The notes under the pieces are model-generated. The model had not been told where the DNA came from and did no database searches. It was given only the letters and a program-made list of their open reading frames with translations. Of a stretch of 13,320 nucleotides of DNA, positions 1 through 5,182 are shown piece by piece. This stretch comes from Candidatus Falkowiibacteriota bacterium. GTDB lineage: Bacteria; Patescibacteriota; Patescibacteriia; Patescibacteriales; UBA12465. Numbering within the stretch: position 1 is the first letter of the stretch; each line of letters starts with the position of its first letter. The position numbers and the translations under genes are program-made. The stretch is from NCBI GenBank assembly GCA_903839955.1, contig CAIMEI010000169.1, positions 1-13,320 of the forward strand, given 5' to 3'.

Positions 1-123
1 AAAAATACCGGCGACATATTTATTTTCTGGGCTAGTGGCATTTAAAATTTCGGCCAGCACATAAGCGCAGGCCGCGCCGTCCAGGTCGGGATTAATTTTG
101 GGGGTGATGAGGATGAGGGGCAT
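1..123 (-). CDS. DHH-superfamily phosphoesterase, N-terminal fragment
   Basis: Only the first 41 codons are present; the gene runs off the left edge. The protein opens with a hydrophobic strand (MPLILITPK) followed by INPDLDGAACAYVLAEIL. This matches the first metal-binding motif of DHH-family phosphoesterases and family II pyrophosphatases, where an NPD-x-D-(G/S) loop precedes a helix. The two Asp residues of NPDLD would be metal ligands. Such enzymes cleave phosphoester or phosphoanhydride bonds with Mn; the exact substrate cannot be told from this fragment. No Shine-Dalgarno is seen. A possible promoter, TTGCAG (173..168) and TGG-TAATTA (152..144), lies just upstream. Its -35 falls in one arm of the inverted repeat at 169-217. 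The family call rests on one motif. Confidence 0.6.
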   Translation of the reverse strand, partial: MPLILITPKINPDLDGAACAYVLAEILNATSPENKYVAGIF

Positions 124-168
124 AAGGGAAATATTTATTTTAATAATTACCAGCAAAAATAGACCTTC

Positions 169-217
169 TGCAAGATAATGTTTAGACCCTTCCTTATTAT
201 TTTTTCATCATCTTGCA
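169..217. repeat. Imperfect inverted repeat, 12-nt arms
   Basis: Arms TGCAAGATAATG (169-180) and CATCATCTTGCA (206-217) pair at 11 of 12 positions around a 25-nt loop. It lies between the end of the metallopeptidase gene and the start of the DHH gene, both on the minus strand. No U-run directly follows the stem, so it is not a classical terminator. It could be a weak terminator for the upstream pair or a binding site near the DHH promoter. Confidence 0.45.
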
Positions 218-241
218 AACTAGTCATGATTTATAAACATT

Positions 242-847
242 CTACTTATTTTGCAGAGCTATCCGGATCGCTTGCCCCGACACATTAAATATCTCGGCTA
301 AGGGATTGATTAGATACTCCATCAAGTCTTCATCTTTTATTTTAACGCCGCTGTCCTCTAATTTCTTTCTAAATTTTTTCAAAATCTCTTCCCTGTATTT
401 GAATAACTCCTCCCTGGGCACCAAGAAATAGCCAGCGAAGCTATTAGCTTGCGCTTCTAGATATCCATATTGGTCTCCCGGCACCTGCTCATAAAAATTA
501 TAATATTCTTCCAAGGTCCTGATATTGAGAGATTCGAATAATTTTCTATGAAGAATTAAATGCCCGAGCTCATGAGCCAGAGAGAAGCGGACGCGCCTGT
601 ACTGAAAATCATCCAAATAATCATCGTTATCAACGTAAACATTTTCCCAATTTGAAGTTATAAACGAATCAAAATTAATTTGAGAGCGCAAGTTTGGCAA
701 CGGTATCACATTGACCTTCAGCGTCATTAATATATTTTCTATGTCTATTGGAACTTTTCCATCACAAAGACCCCCTCGAGCTAAATCGGCTCTATTTTTT
801 ATTTCCGCATTGGAAATGTGGGGGGTTTTGAATTTGGAATAATCCAT
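242..847 (-). CDS. ImmA/IrrE family metallo-endopeptidase
   Basis: A 201-residue zinc peptidase of the ImmA/IrrE (COG2856) family. The catalytic helix carries HELGH at residues 92-96, preceded by VRFSLA as is typical of the family. A probable third zinc ligand is Glu131 in EAQANSFAGYFLVP, the usual family motif before the LxxP segment. The start follows the XRE stop by 3 nt, so the two are surely co-transcribed. In known pairs (ImmR-ImmA of ICEBs1, DdrO-IrrE of Deinococcus) the peptidase cleaves the partner repressor and so derepresses its targets; the same role is inferred here. No phage or integrative-element genes are visible nearby, so the targets are unknown. Length and motifs are intact. 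No Shine-Dalgarno precedes the ATG. Confidence 0.9.
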   Translation of the reverse strand: MDYSKFKTPHISNAEIKNRADLARGGLCDGKVPIDIENILMTLKVNVIPLPNLRSQINFDSFITSNWENVYVDNDDYLDDFQYRRVRFSLAHELGHLILHRKLFESLNIRTLEEYYNFYEQVPGDQYGYLEAQANSFAGYFLVPREELFKYREEILKKFRKKLEDSGVKIKDEDLMEYLINPLAEIFNVSGQAIRIALQNK

Positions 848-850
848 ATT

Positions 851-1222
851 TTAAGCATTCTTAATAAGATTGATAAGGGAGTCTATGTCGTCCTTGCTGG
901 GCTTCTTATTTCTAACCGTTCTAAAAAACGCCGGCATCAGTTCTAACATTTCAACTCGGTCAAGAATATCATCTGGAATAATCCCCTGGGCAACTCGAGC
1001 GTCATCCAAAAATTCTTGGGTTTTTTCCTTTTCCAACTTCATGGCTTTAGCCCAAGATTTGAGAGTTTTTTCGTCTGACGGCGGAGAGATCAGGCCGCGC
1101 TCAATCTTGCTCCAATTGCTAGGATCGTAAGCGACCTCTTTGCATACTTCACGAATGCTTAAATTGTTTTCAATTCTTAGCTGGTTGAGCAAAGAACCAA
1201 ATTTTTTTAAGTTTTTCGACAT
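851..1222 (-). CDS. XRE-family helix-turn-helix transcriptional regulator
   Basis: A 123-residue protein with an N-terminal HTH of the XRE/Cro-CI type at about residues 12-65: LSIREVCKEVAYDPSNWSKI supplies the two helices of the motif and ERGLISPP the usual following turn. The acidic and basic C-terminal half (about 66-123) is helical and could be for dimerisation or be the target of the peptidase. It is the first gene of a two-gene unit with the ImmA/IrrE-type peptidase. A palindrome overlapping the -10 box 43 nt upstream is the obvious operator, so autorepression is likely. The XRE-plus-COG2856 order is also seen in some toxin-antitoxin loci and prophage switches, which are alternatives to a stress-response switch. 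Confidence 0.88.
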   Translation of the reverse strand: MSKNLKKFGSLLNQLRIENNLSIREVCKEVAYDPSNWSKIERGLISPPSDEKTLKSWAKAMKLEKEKTQEFLDDARVAQGIIPDDILDRVEMLELMPAFFRTVRNKKPSKDDIDSLINLIKNA

Positions 1223-1254
1223 ACAATTTTTTAGTTAATCAAAGGGTATCCCCT

Positions 1255-1292
1255 CTGTGGTAATATTATACCACAGAAAAAATAAATGTCAA
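1255..1292 (-). promoter_or_regulatory. Near-consensus promoter overlapped by palindromic operator
   Basis: On the minus strand TTGACA (1292..1287), a 16-bp spacer and TATAAT (1270..1265) form a near-perfect sigma70-type promoter for the XRE-peptidase pair. A palindrome with perfect 8-bp arms, CTGTGGTA (1255-1262) and TACCACAG (1269-1276), encloses the -10 box, so a bound dimer would block initiation. Because of the symmetry, an extended -10-like sequence (TGG-TAATAT, 1258-1266) also appears on the plus strand. Confidence 0.8.
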
Positions 1293-1315
1293 TTTTCCCT
1301 TTGCAAGTCGATCAA

Positions 1316-1376
1316 AAAGTTTAGCACCGACGTTTCTCTGACATCAGGAAAACGTCTGCGGAAAAGTGCTTTTTTA
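1316..1376. repeat. Nested inverted repeat / strong hairpin of unknown role
   Basis: A 28-nt near-palindrome at 1329-1356 (outer arms GACGTTT and AAACGTC, inner arms CTGA and TCAG) is enclosed by AGCAC (1323-1327) and GTGCT (1366-1370). A six-T run follows on the plus strand (1370-1375). It lies between the XRE promoter and the terminator of the DUF5672 gene. On the plus strand it could terminate a short RNA starting in the XRE operator; on the minus strand it lies in the spacer between the two units. No family was recognised. Confidence 0.4.
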
Positions 1377-1423
1377 TAATAATACTCCACTGGGTACAAT
1401 AATGCTATCAATTTTAGATAAAG

Positions 1424-1460
1424 AAAAAATAAAATCGGCCCGCTTTTCGTTGGCCGATTT
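1424..1460 (-). terminator. Rho-independent terminator of the DUF5672 gene
   Basis: Perfect 9-bp stem AAATCGGCC (1432-1440) with GGCCGATTT (1452-1460), 11-nt loop, 13 nt past the stop codon. On the minus strand it is followed by a T-rich tract (TTTTATTTTTT). Confidence 0.85.
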
Positions 1461-1473
1461 AAAAATACCCCTC

Positions 1474-2199
1474 TTACAGCCACTTTTCCCTTTCTTCCTT
1501 AATCGTCGCTGGATTATTAATAATATATTCCGGGTGTTTCTTGCTCCACTGAGAAATATCCGTCCACTGAAGACCATGAAAACCAAGCTGGCCATTCCAG
1601 GCATAACTGTCCAAGCTCTCGCCTTCAAAACTGAATTCTTTGGCCAAAGAAACCGGCGCAAATTTGGCACCCCGACCTTCCAAGAGTGCGCGATACCAGA
1701 CGCAGAGCGCCACGTCCTCTGGGTCTTGGCGCGGAATTTCCCCCGCCCGAGCCAATTCGGCTGTGAGGTTCAAAAATTTTTTACTGCGCAAACTAAAGCC
1801 GCCATTGCCAACGACAAATTGCCCGACTAGTTCCGGCGGAAAATCAAATTTTTCCACCGACCAATCGGCCACCAGCCAGGGTGAGCCGATGTAATCATAC
1901 TCTAAAAACTCGTCTTTCCAGGCTTCCGGCGCGAGCACAAAACCGTCGTATTGGACGATTAACACGTGCGGCGTATCTACGTATTTATGAAGCTCATTAA
2001 TGACAAACACTGAATATTCCGCCGTAGAATTGATGGCAGGAATTTTTACTAGTGCACTATTTTCGCTAGGTAAAGAGCTGAGAATTTTGACCGCGCCAAA
2101 CTCCAGGTCTTTTTGGCAGATTTCCATGGCCATTTCTAGGCGCTCCAGGTTAACACAGTCAATTCCGAGCAAAGTGACGGTGGGCAGTTGATGTTTCAT
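1474..2199 (-). CDS. DUF5672 family protein, glycosyltransferase-like
   Basis: A 241-residue protein matching the DUF5672 pattern, a family resembling GT-A-fold glycosyltransferases. Visible landmarks are a first beta strand (TVTLLGIDC, 7-15), VLIVQYDGFVLAPEAW (79-94) with the Asp in the place of a metal or nucleotide-sugar ligand, and YDYIGSPW (101-108). These are followed by GNGGFSLRSKK (131-141), EDVALC (161-166) with the likely catalytic-base Glu-Asp, and GFHG (206-209). It has no signal peptide or membrane segment, so it should be cytosolic. It probably transfers a sugar during glycan or glycopeptide synthesis; acceptor and donor are unknown. It is a single-gene unit with its own extended -10 promoter and terminator, divergent from the NYN gene. 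Family assignment is firm, activity is inferred. Confidence 0.8.
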   Translation of the reverse strand: MKHQLPTVTLLGIDCVNLERLEMAMEICQKDLEFGAVKILSSLPSENSALVKIPAINSTAEYSVFVINELHKYVDTPHVLIVQYDGFVLAPEAWKDEFLEYDYIGSPWLVADWSVEKFDFPPELVGQFVVGNGGFSLRSKKFLNLTAELARAGEIPRQDPEDVALCVWYRALLEGRGAKFAPVSLAKEFSFEGESLDSYAWNGQLGFHGLQWTDISQWSKKHPEYIINNPATIKEEREKWL

Positions 2200-2219
2200 A
2201 TTTTTTAGTTTATTTAAAA

Positions 2220-2228
2220 ATTATAGCA
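2220..2228 (-). promoter_or_regulatory. Extended -10 promoter of the DUF5672 gene
   Basis: TGC-TATAAT on the minus strand (2228..2220), with no convincing -35 box. The predicted start is near 2213, giving a leader of about 14 nt. Confidence 0.6.
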
Positions 2229-2253
2229 TAGATATCGGTTAATTATACAGACA

Positions 2254-2262
2254 TGCTACGAT
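2254..2262 (+). promoter_or_regulatory. Extended -10-like element before the NYN gene
   Basis: TGC-TACGAT at 2254-2262. Predicted initiation near 2269 would place the 5' end 3 nt before the ATG at 2272, an almost leaderless mRNA, and would exclude the upstream TTG at 2266 as start. The -35 is poor, so this is tentative. Confidence 0.4.
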
Positions 2263-2271
2263 TAATTGCGC

Positions 2272-2802
2272 ATGAACAAGATAAATATCTACATAGACGG
2301 CAACAATTTATATCGCTCCGCCAAAGAGCTGGGCTTTAAAATTGATTATCGGAAATTTAGAGGTTGGCTTGGACAAAAATATTGTCCAAATTTTGTTTAT
2401 TTGTTCGTCGGGTTCATCGCTGAAAGAATAAAATTTTACGAATATTTAAGAAAATACGGCTACGTCTTGATTTTTAAACAAACCGTATCGGTTGGCGAAA
2501 AAATAAAAGGAAACTGCGACGCAGAGCTGATCCTCAGGAATGTCATTGATTTTTATACCGAATCTTTTACCTCCTGCATTTTAATAACTGGCGACGGTGA
2601 CTTCGGCTGTTTGGTGGAATTCTTACGCGATAAACAATCAATTCATTGCCTTATTGCTCCCGACAGAAATAAGTGCTCTTTCTTACTTAGAAATAAAAAC
2701 ATCGAAATTACCTTTCTCAACGATCACTACCACAAATTTTCCCAAACAATAAAAAAAGCCCCCAATGCGGACGCATCCGCACAAGGGTCTCTTCCATCGT
2801 GA
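2272..2802 (+). CDS. NYN-domain (LabA/DUF88-like, PIN-fold) protein, putative RNase
   Basis: From the ATG at 2272 this is a 176-residue protein; a TTG two codons earlier is possible but less likely. It is almost entirely one NYN domain. The first strand and acidic motif is NIYIDGNNLYRS (Asp9, Asn11/12), the central acidic motif is KGNCDAEL (Asp83), and LITGDGDF (Asp108, Asp110) supplies the remaining metal-binding acids. All catalytic-site residues of the PIN-like nuclease fold are therefore present. Family members are RNases or RNA-processing factors; the target here is unknown. The last 16 residues or so (APNADASAQGSLPS region) look disordered. They are encoded over a strong hairpin that acts as a terminator on the opposite strand. 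No plus-strand terminator is obvious, only a weak CATC/GATG stem before TTTTT at the stop codon. Confidence 0.85.
   Translation: MNKINIYIDGNNLYRSAKELGFKIDYRKFRGWLGQKYCPNFVYLFVGFIAERIKFYEYLRKYGYVLIFKQTVSVGEKIKGNCDAELILRNVIDFYTESFTSCILITGDGDFGCLVEFLRDKQSIHCLIAPDRNKCSFLLRNKNIEITFLNDHYHKFSQTIKKAPNADASAQGSLPS
2751..2790 (-). terminator. Terminator hairpin antisense to the NYN 3' end
   Basis: On the minus strand a 6-bp GC-rich core, TGCGGA (2781..2776) with TCCGCA (2771..2766) and a TGCG loop, is extended by CCC (2787-2785) pairing with GGG (2762-2760). The run TTTTTTT (2757..2751) follows after a C. It lies inside the NYN coding region. Confidence 0.65.
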
Positions 2803-2803
2803 T
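2751..2803 (-). ncRNA. Candidate short antisense RNA (about 53 nt)
   Basis: A strong minus-strand promoter (TTGACC, TGC-TATAAT) would start transcription near 2803, and the terminator hairpin ends it at about 2751. The RNA would be complementary to the last 17 codons of the NYN mRNA. The next minus-strand gene has its own promoter nearly 600 nt away, so the element does not look like an operon promoter. A short reading frame beginning ATGGAAGAG also lies in it but would run through the terminator. Not matched to any known RNA family; expression is unproven. Confidence 0.4.
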
Positions 2804-2809
2804 GTTTTT

Positions 2810-2837
2810 ATTATAGCACAAAAAAACACGAGGTCAA
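2810..2837 (-). promoter_or_regulatory. Strong promoter antisense to the NYN gene
   Basis: TTGACC (2837..2832), 16-bp spacer, TATAAT (2815..2810) preceded by TGC, so it has -35, -10 and extended -10 elements. It begins 2 nt after the U-tract of the preceding terminator and fires toward the NYN 3' end. Confidence 0.65.
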
Positions 2838-2838
2838 T

Positions 2839-2869
2839 AAAAAAAGCCTGCTTTTGGGAAAACAGGCTT
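2839..2869 (-). terminator. Terminator of the 3953-2887 gene pair
   Basis: Stem CAGGCTT/AAGCCTG (2863-2869 with 2844-2850), extended by TTTT/AAAA across a CCC loop with one bulged base. Seven Ts (2845..2839) follow on the minus strand. It begins 18 nt past the stop codon. Confidence 0.85.
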
Positions 2870-2886
2870 ATTGAGCAGCAAACGCC

Positions 2887-3384
2887 TTAATAGGGCGACC
2901 AAAATAATCTAACGGTGAAAATTGTGGCCGCAATAGAAGCCACGGTAAAAATCAGGGTGGCTAGACCGTACAATAGCACTTGATACAAGCGGCCAGTGCT
3001 GACGGTCACTAGCATTTCTTGGTTGGTTAGATGGAAAGAACGACTCAGGATATCCGGTTTTAGCCGTAAAGCCTGAGCTGAGAAAAAAGCGCCGCGTGTC
3101 AAAGTGTCCGGTTTCCAGAAACTAACCCCGCTTTCGCCAAAAACCAAGAGTACATCTTCCCCCTTTTTAATTTCATTGGGATCGCGGATTTCCTCCGCCA
3201 CCCCCGCATAAGAAAAGTTCTTCTCCGCCACAACGCGTCCAGAAAAACCCTGCAGGTCAATTTTATAGATCTGCTTTTCGGTTAGTTTTGCGTGAAAGGT
3301 CAGCGCGAAAAAAACCAACAGCGCTAAAGTGATGATGTTTAAGGTAATTCTTCTAATCATCATTTCTTTTTTCTCTTTTTCCAT
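2887..3384 (-). CDS. Hypothetical membrane protein, two transmembrane helices
   Basis: A 165-residue protein of no family I recognise. It has a basic N-terminus, then a hydrophobic helix at about residues 12-30 (ITLNIITLALLVFFALTF), a polar domain of about 100 residues with predicted beta character, and a second hydrophobic helix at about 134-158. The long loop would face outward if the basic N-terminus stays inside. The start at 3384 is 2 nt beyond the stop of the upstream gene, so translation is probably coupled. A downstream ATG at 3363 (Met8) preceded by a purine-rich stretch is an alternative start. It is the last gene of a two-gene unit ending in a clear terminator. The soluble partner upstream suggests a shared function, which cannot be named. 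Confidence 0.65.
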   Translation of the reverse strand: MEKEKKEMMIRRITLNIITLALLVFFALTFHAKLTEKQIYKIDLQGFSGRVVAEKNFSYAGVAEEIRDPNEIKKGEDVLLVFGESGVSFWKPDTLTRGAFFSAQALRLKPDILSRSFHLTNQEMLVTVSTGRLYQVLLYGLATLIFTVASIAATIFTVRLFWSPY

Positions 3385-3386
3385 TT

Positions 3387-3953
3387 CTAGGCTTTTTTGG
3401 GGTAATTAAGAATTAATTCCACCGGCTTTCCTTCTTCGGTAAAAACCAGACAGCGATCCTTGAGGTCAAGGTTGTTGTCGGAAAGACCCAGGAACACCAG
3501 TTCGAAACCAATAAAATCTTCGGAAACTTGAGCACTGGGATGATTTTTGTCTTGCTCGTCCCCTGAAAAAGCTATTTTCCGCCTGATTACTCCAGACTTT
3601 AGCCTGTCCGCTGTCCAGCGTCTAGCACCAAAAAAACCGACTGGCTTCAAAAAGCCTTTGTCCTTTACTTCCACCGTGTAAATTTCGGTGGCGCACTCAA
3701 AGTCCGAACAATCGATAGTTTCCACCAACACATCGGCTTGTCTAGTCAATATTCCGACTTTATCGCCCATAATCTTAGCGTAATACTTATCACCTCCGAA
3801 AGGGAGAAGCTTTTCGCTCCAAAAACCCAAACCCAGGTAATCGTCTGCTGGGGGGTCCTTTACCCCGTTGCTTAAAATTTTAATCAGACCGAAGGGGAAT
3901 ATTTTCCCGCCCCGCCTAATAAAAGAATTTCTGAAATGTTCTTGTTCATTCAT
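3387..3953 (-). CDS. Hypothetical soluble protein, first gene of a two-gene unit
   Basis: A 188-residue protein of unrecognised family. It has no signal peptide or membrane segment. The sequence is rich in short hydrophobic strands broken by charged turns (for example VGILTRQADVLVETI, 66-80; FIGFELVFLGLS, 147-158), suggesting a mostly beta fold. It contains three cysteines (Cys82, Cys87, Cys168) without a metal-site pattern. The start ATG at 3953 lies in AT-rich sequence without a Shine-Dalgarno. A consensus-like promoter about 110 nt upstream and a stable leader hairpin between suggest post-transcriptional control. It overlaps nothing and is followed 2 nt later by the membrane protein gene. 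Codon use looks like that of its neighbours. The reading frame is surely real; function is unknown. Confidence 0.6.
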   Translation of the reverse strand: MNEQEHFRNSFIRRGGKIFPFGLIKILSNGVKDPPADDYLGLGFWSEKLLPFGGDKYYAKIMGDKVGILTRQADVLVETIDCSDFECATEIYTVEVKDKGFLKPVGFFGARRWTADRLKSGVIRRKIAFSGDEQDKNHPSAQVSEDFIGFELVFLGLSDNNLDLKDRCLVFTEEGKPVELILNYPKKA

Positions 3954-3984
3954 TGCAAAATTTATTTAAAGTTTAATAATCAGA

Positions 3985-4022
3985 TTAACTACCAAAACGA
4001 CCCTGGCCGGCTTGGTAATTAA
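3985..4022 (-). promoter_or_regulatory. Stem-loop in the 5' leader of the 3953-2887 unit
   Basis: In the minus-strand RNA, UUAAUUACCAA (4022..4012) pairs with UUGGUAGUUAA (3995..3985) over 11 bp with one U-G wobble, around a 16-nt GC-rich loop containing GCCGGCC. The loop ends 31 nt before the ATG and no U-run follows, so it is not a terminator. It may be an mRNA leader structure or protein-binding site. It matches no riboswitch that I know. Confidence 0.4.
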
Positions 4023-4062
4023 CCCGATTTCCCTTGTTTTTTAAGGAGCTTATTAGATGCTA

Positions 4063-4091
4063 ATATTACAATAACGCTGGCTATTTGTCAA
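4063..4091 (-). promoter_or_regulatory. Promoter of the 3953-2887 unit
   Basis: TTGACA (4091..4086), 17-bp spacer, TAATAT (4068..4063) on the minus strand. Start predicted near 4056, giving a leader of about 100 nt. The -35 lies in one arm of a short hairpin (4085-4106). Confidence 0.7.
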
Positions 4092-4106
4092 CTAGAAGGT
4101 TGGCAA

Positions 4107-4159
4107 TAAAAAAGACCCCTATAACTATGAGGTCTTAATCTTGTAGTTCAAGGAACTAC
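4107..4159 (-). terminator. Tandem hairpins ending the receiver-like gene
   Basis: Directly after the stop codon comes a perfect 7-bp stem, GTAGTTC/GAACTAC (4159-4153 with 4149-4143, 3-nt loop). A second stem, AAGACC/GGTCTT (4136-4131 with 4117-4112), then leads into a T-run (4113..4108) on the minus strand. The second is the likely rho-independent terminator; the first may protect the 3' end or slow the polymerase. Confidence 0.75.
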
Positions 4160-5023
4160 CTAAGGCACTAACTTTCTAAAATGCAAATCCCTCGGATTCT
4201 TTGGGAGATCTTTTGGGTAAATCCCGGCGTAAGAAAGAACATCTAAATAAGTAAAAATCCTTTCTATATTTATTAAAAGCTGTTTGTCCGGAGAAAACAT
4301 AAAAAGCTGTTCTCTGGCTTTTAAGGTGTGGAAATTGTGATTATTATCCACCCCGCTACCCGGCATGCAGGTATCCAGCACCTTTTGAGAAATGCGTTTC
4401 ATTTCAGGGCTATTTTCTTTTACTTGCCCCTGATTTTTTTGTAAAAAATCCACAAACTCAAAAAGCACTTCCTTCTGCTTATTCGCCGGTTCAATGTCTT
4501 CCTTTAGCCATTTAACCGCTTTTTTCAACTGTTCCGGAAATTTGGCCAAAAGGTCTTTTAGATATAATTCGATTTCCTTAAATTCCTTTTGATCAAAAAG
4601 TCCAGGTAGAGTAGTGATGAGTCGGTGCCAATTTTTGTTCTCAATACATCCCTTTTCCAGGGCTGAATGCGCTTGGATGTAGCCCACAAACATTATCAAT
4701 AGTGTTCCCAGGACTGGCTGTTCTACGCAAAGTTCTTCCACCTTCGGTTCATTAAAAATTTCGCCAACGGAAGGCAGGCAATAATCAGCAAAAATAATCA
4801 CTGTCGCTTTGTTCCTCTTTAAAAGTTCATTTTTGTAGAATTCGACGCCGTCTTTAAGAATCTCTTCAATCTCGAGCTCTCCCTTCTTGGGTTCTTCGCT
4901 GCCAGCCTCAATTAAAACCAGGCCGGCCTCTTCTAGTCTAGTCTGAATTAAAATGTCTGTTTTCAATAAATTGGGATCATCAGAACTCACTTTGGAATTC
5001 TCGTCTGTTTTTTGTTTCGCCAT
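4160..5023 (-). CDS. Unrecognised protein with degenerate receiver-like N-terminal domain
   Basis: A 287-residue cytosolic protein. Residues about 10-135 resemble a response-regulator receiver. SDDPNLL (14-20) matches the acidic pocket and first helix, LEEAGLVLIEAG (30-41) the beta2 region, and ATVIIFADYCLP (73-84) the phospho-acceptor strand, with Asp80 four residues before Pro. LLIMFVGYIQAHSALEKG (108-125) resembles the beta4-alpha4 region. The first beta strand is replaced by polar residues, about 15 extra residues precede the Asp80 strand, and the conserved Lys-Pro is not evident, so phosphorylation may be lost. Residues 140-287 are mainly helical, charged and unrecognised, with no DNA-binding domain seen. 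It is a single-gene unit with its own promoter and terminator, and no histidine kinase is near. The receiver assignment is pattern-based and tentative; the reading frame itself is secure. Confidence 0.6.
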   Translation of the reverse strand: MAKQKTDENSKVSSDDPNLLKTDILIQTRLEEAGLVLIEAGSEEPKKGELEIEEILKDGVEFYKNELLKRNKATVIIFADYCLPSVGEIFNEPKVEELCVEQPVLGTLLIMFVGYIQAHSALEKGCIENKNWHRLITTLPGLFDQKEFKEIELYLKDLLAKFPEQLKKAVKWLKEDIEPANKQKEVLFEFVDFLQKNQGQVKENSPEMKRISQKVLDTCMPGSGVDNNHNFHTLKAREQLFMFSPDKQLLINIERIFTYLDVLSYAGIYPKDLPKNPRDLHFRKLVP

Positions 5024-5101
5024 TATTTTTATTTTTTTCGCCTTTTTAGTCGGCGTGGTTTATATTAATTTTTTAATGTATATTTTTGATGGCCTAAACT
5101 T

Positions 5102-5130
5102 ACTATATAAATATATATTTGTCAAGACAA
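5102..5130 (-). promoter_or_regulatory. Promoter of the receiver-like gene
   Basis: TTGTCT (5130..5125), 17-bp spacer, TATAGT (5107..5102) on the minus strand. A better -35 match, TTGACA (5125..5120), is too close to this -10. Leader of roughly 70 nt. Confidence 0.5.
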
Positions 5131-5153
5131 CAAAAAACGCCACGAAAATGGCG
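5131..5153 (-). terminator. Terminator of the IMPase/PQ-loop operon
   Basis: Stem CGCCA/TGGCG (5153-5149 with 5142-5138), 6-nt loop, then TTTTTT (5137..5132) on the minus strand. It lies 30 nt past the stop codon and directly against the next promoter. Confidence 0.8.
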
Positions 5154-5182
5154 GCGCATGCTTTCATGTTTTTAGAAATTGT

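Noticed and set aside
1316..1376. Integron attC-like site
   Set aside because: The palindrome has no GTTRRRY/RYYYAAC core pair and no integrase or cassette genes are nearby.
1289..1483. 64-residue minus-strand reading frame after the DUF5672 gene
   Set aside because: It starts inside the DUF5672 coding region, runs through the terminator stem and loop at 1432-1460 and through the hairpin at 1329-1356, and has no promoter or recognisable protein pattern.
1366..1894. Plus-strand reading frames opposite the DUF5672 gene (1366-1830, 1640-1894)
   Set aside because: They are antisense to a gene with clear family motifs and show no motif of their own.
2266..2271. TTG start of the NYN gene
   Set aside because: The predicted transcription start near 2269 lies downstream of it, and the ATG at 2272 leads directly into the first strand of the domain.
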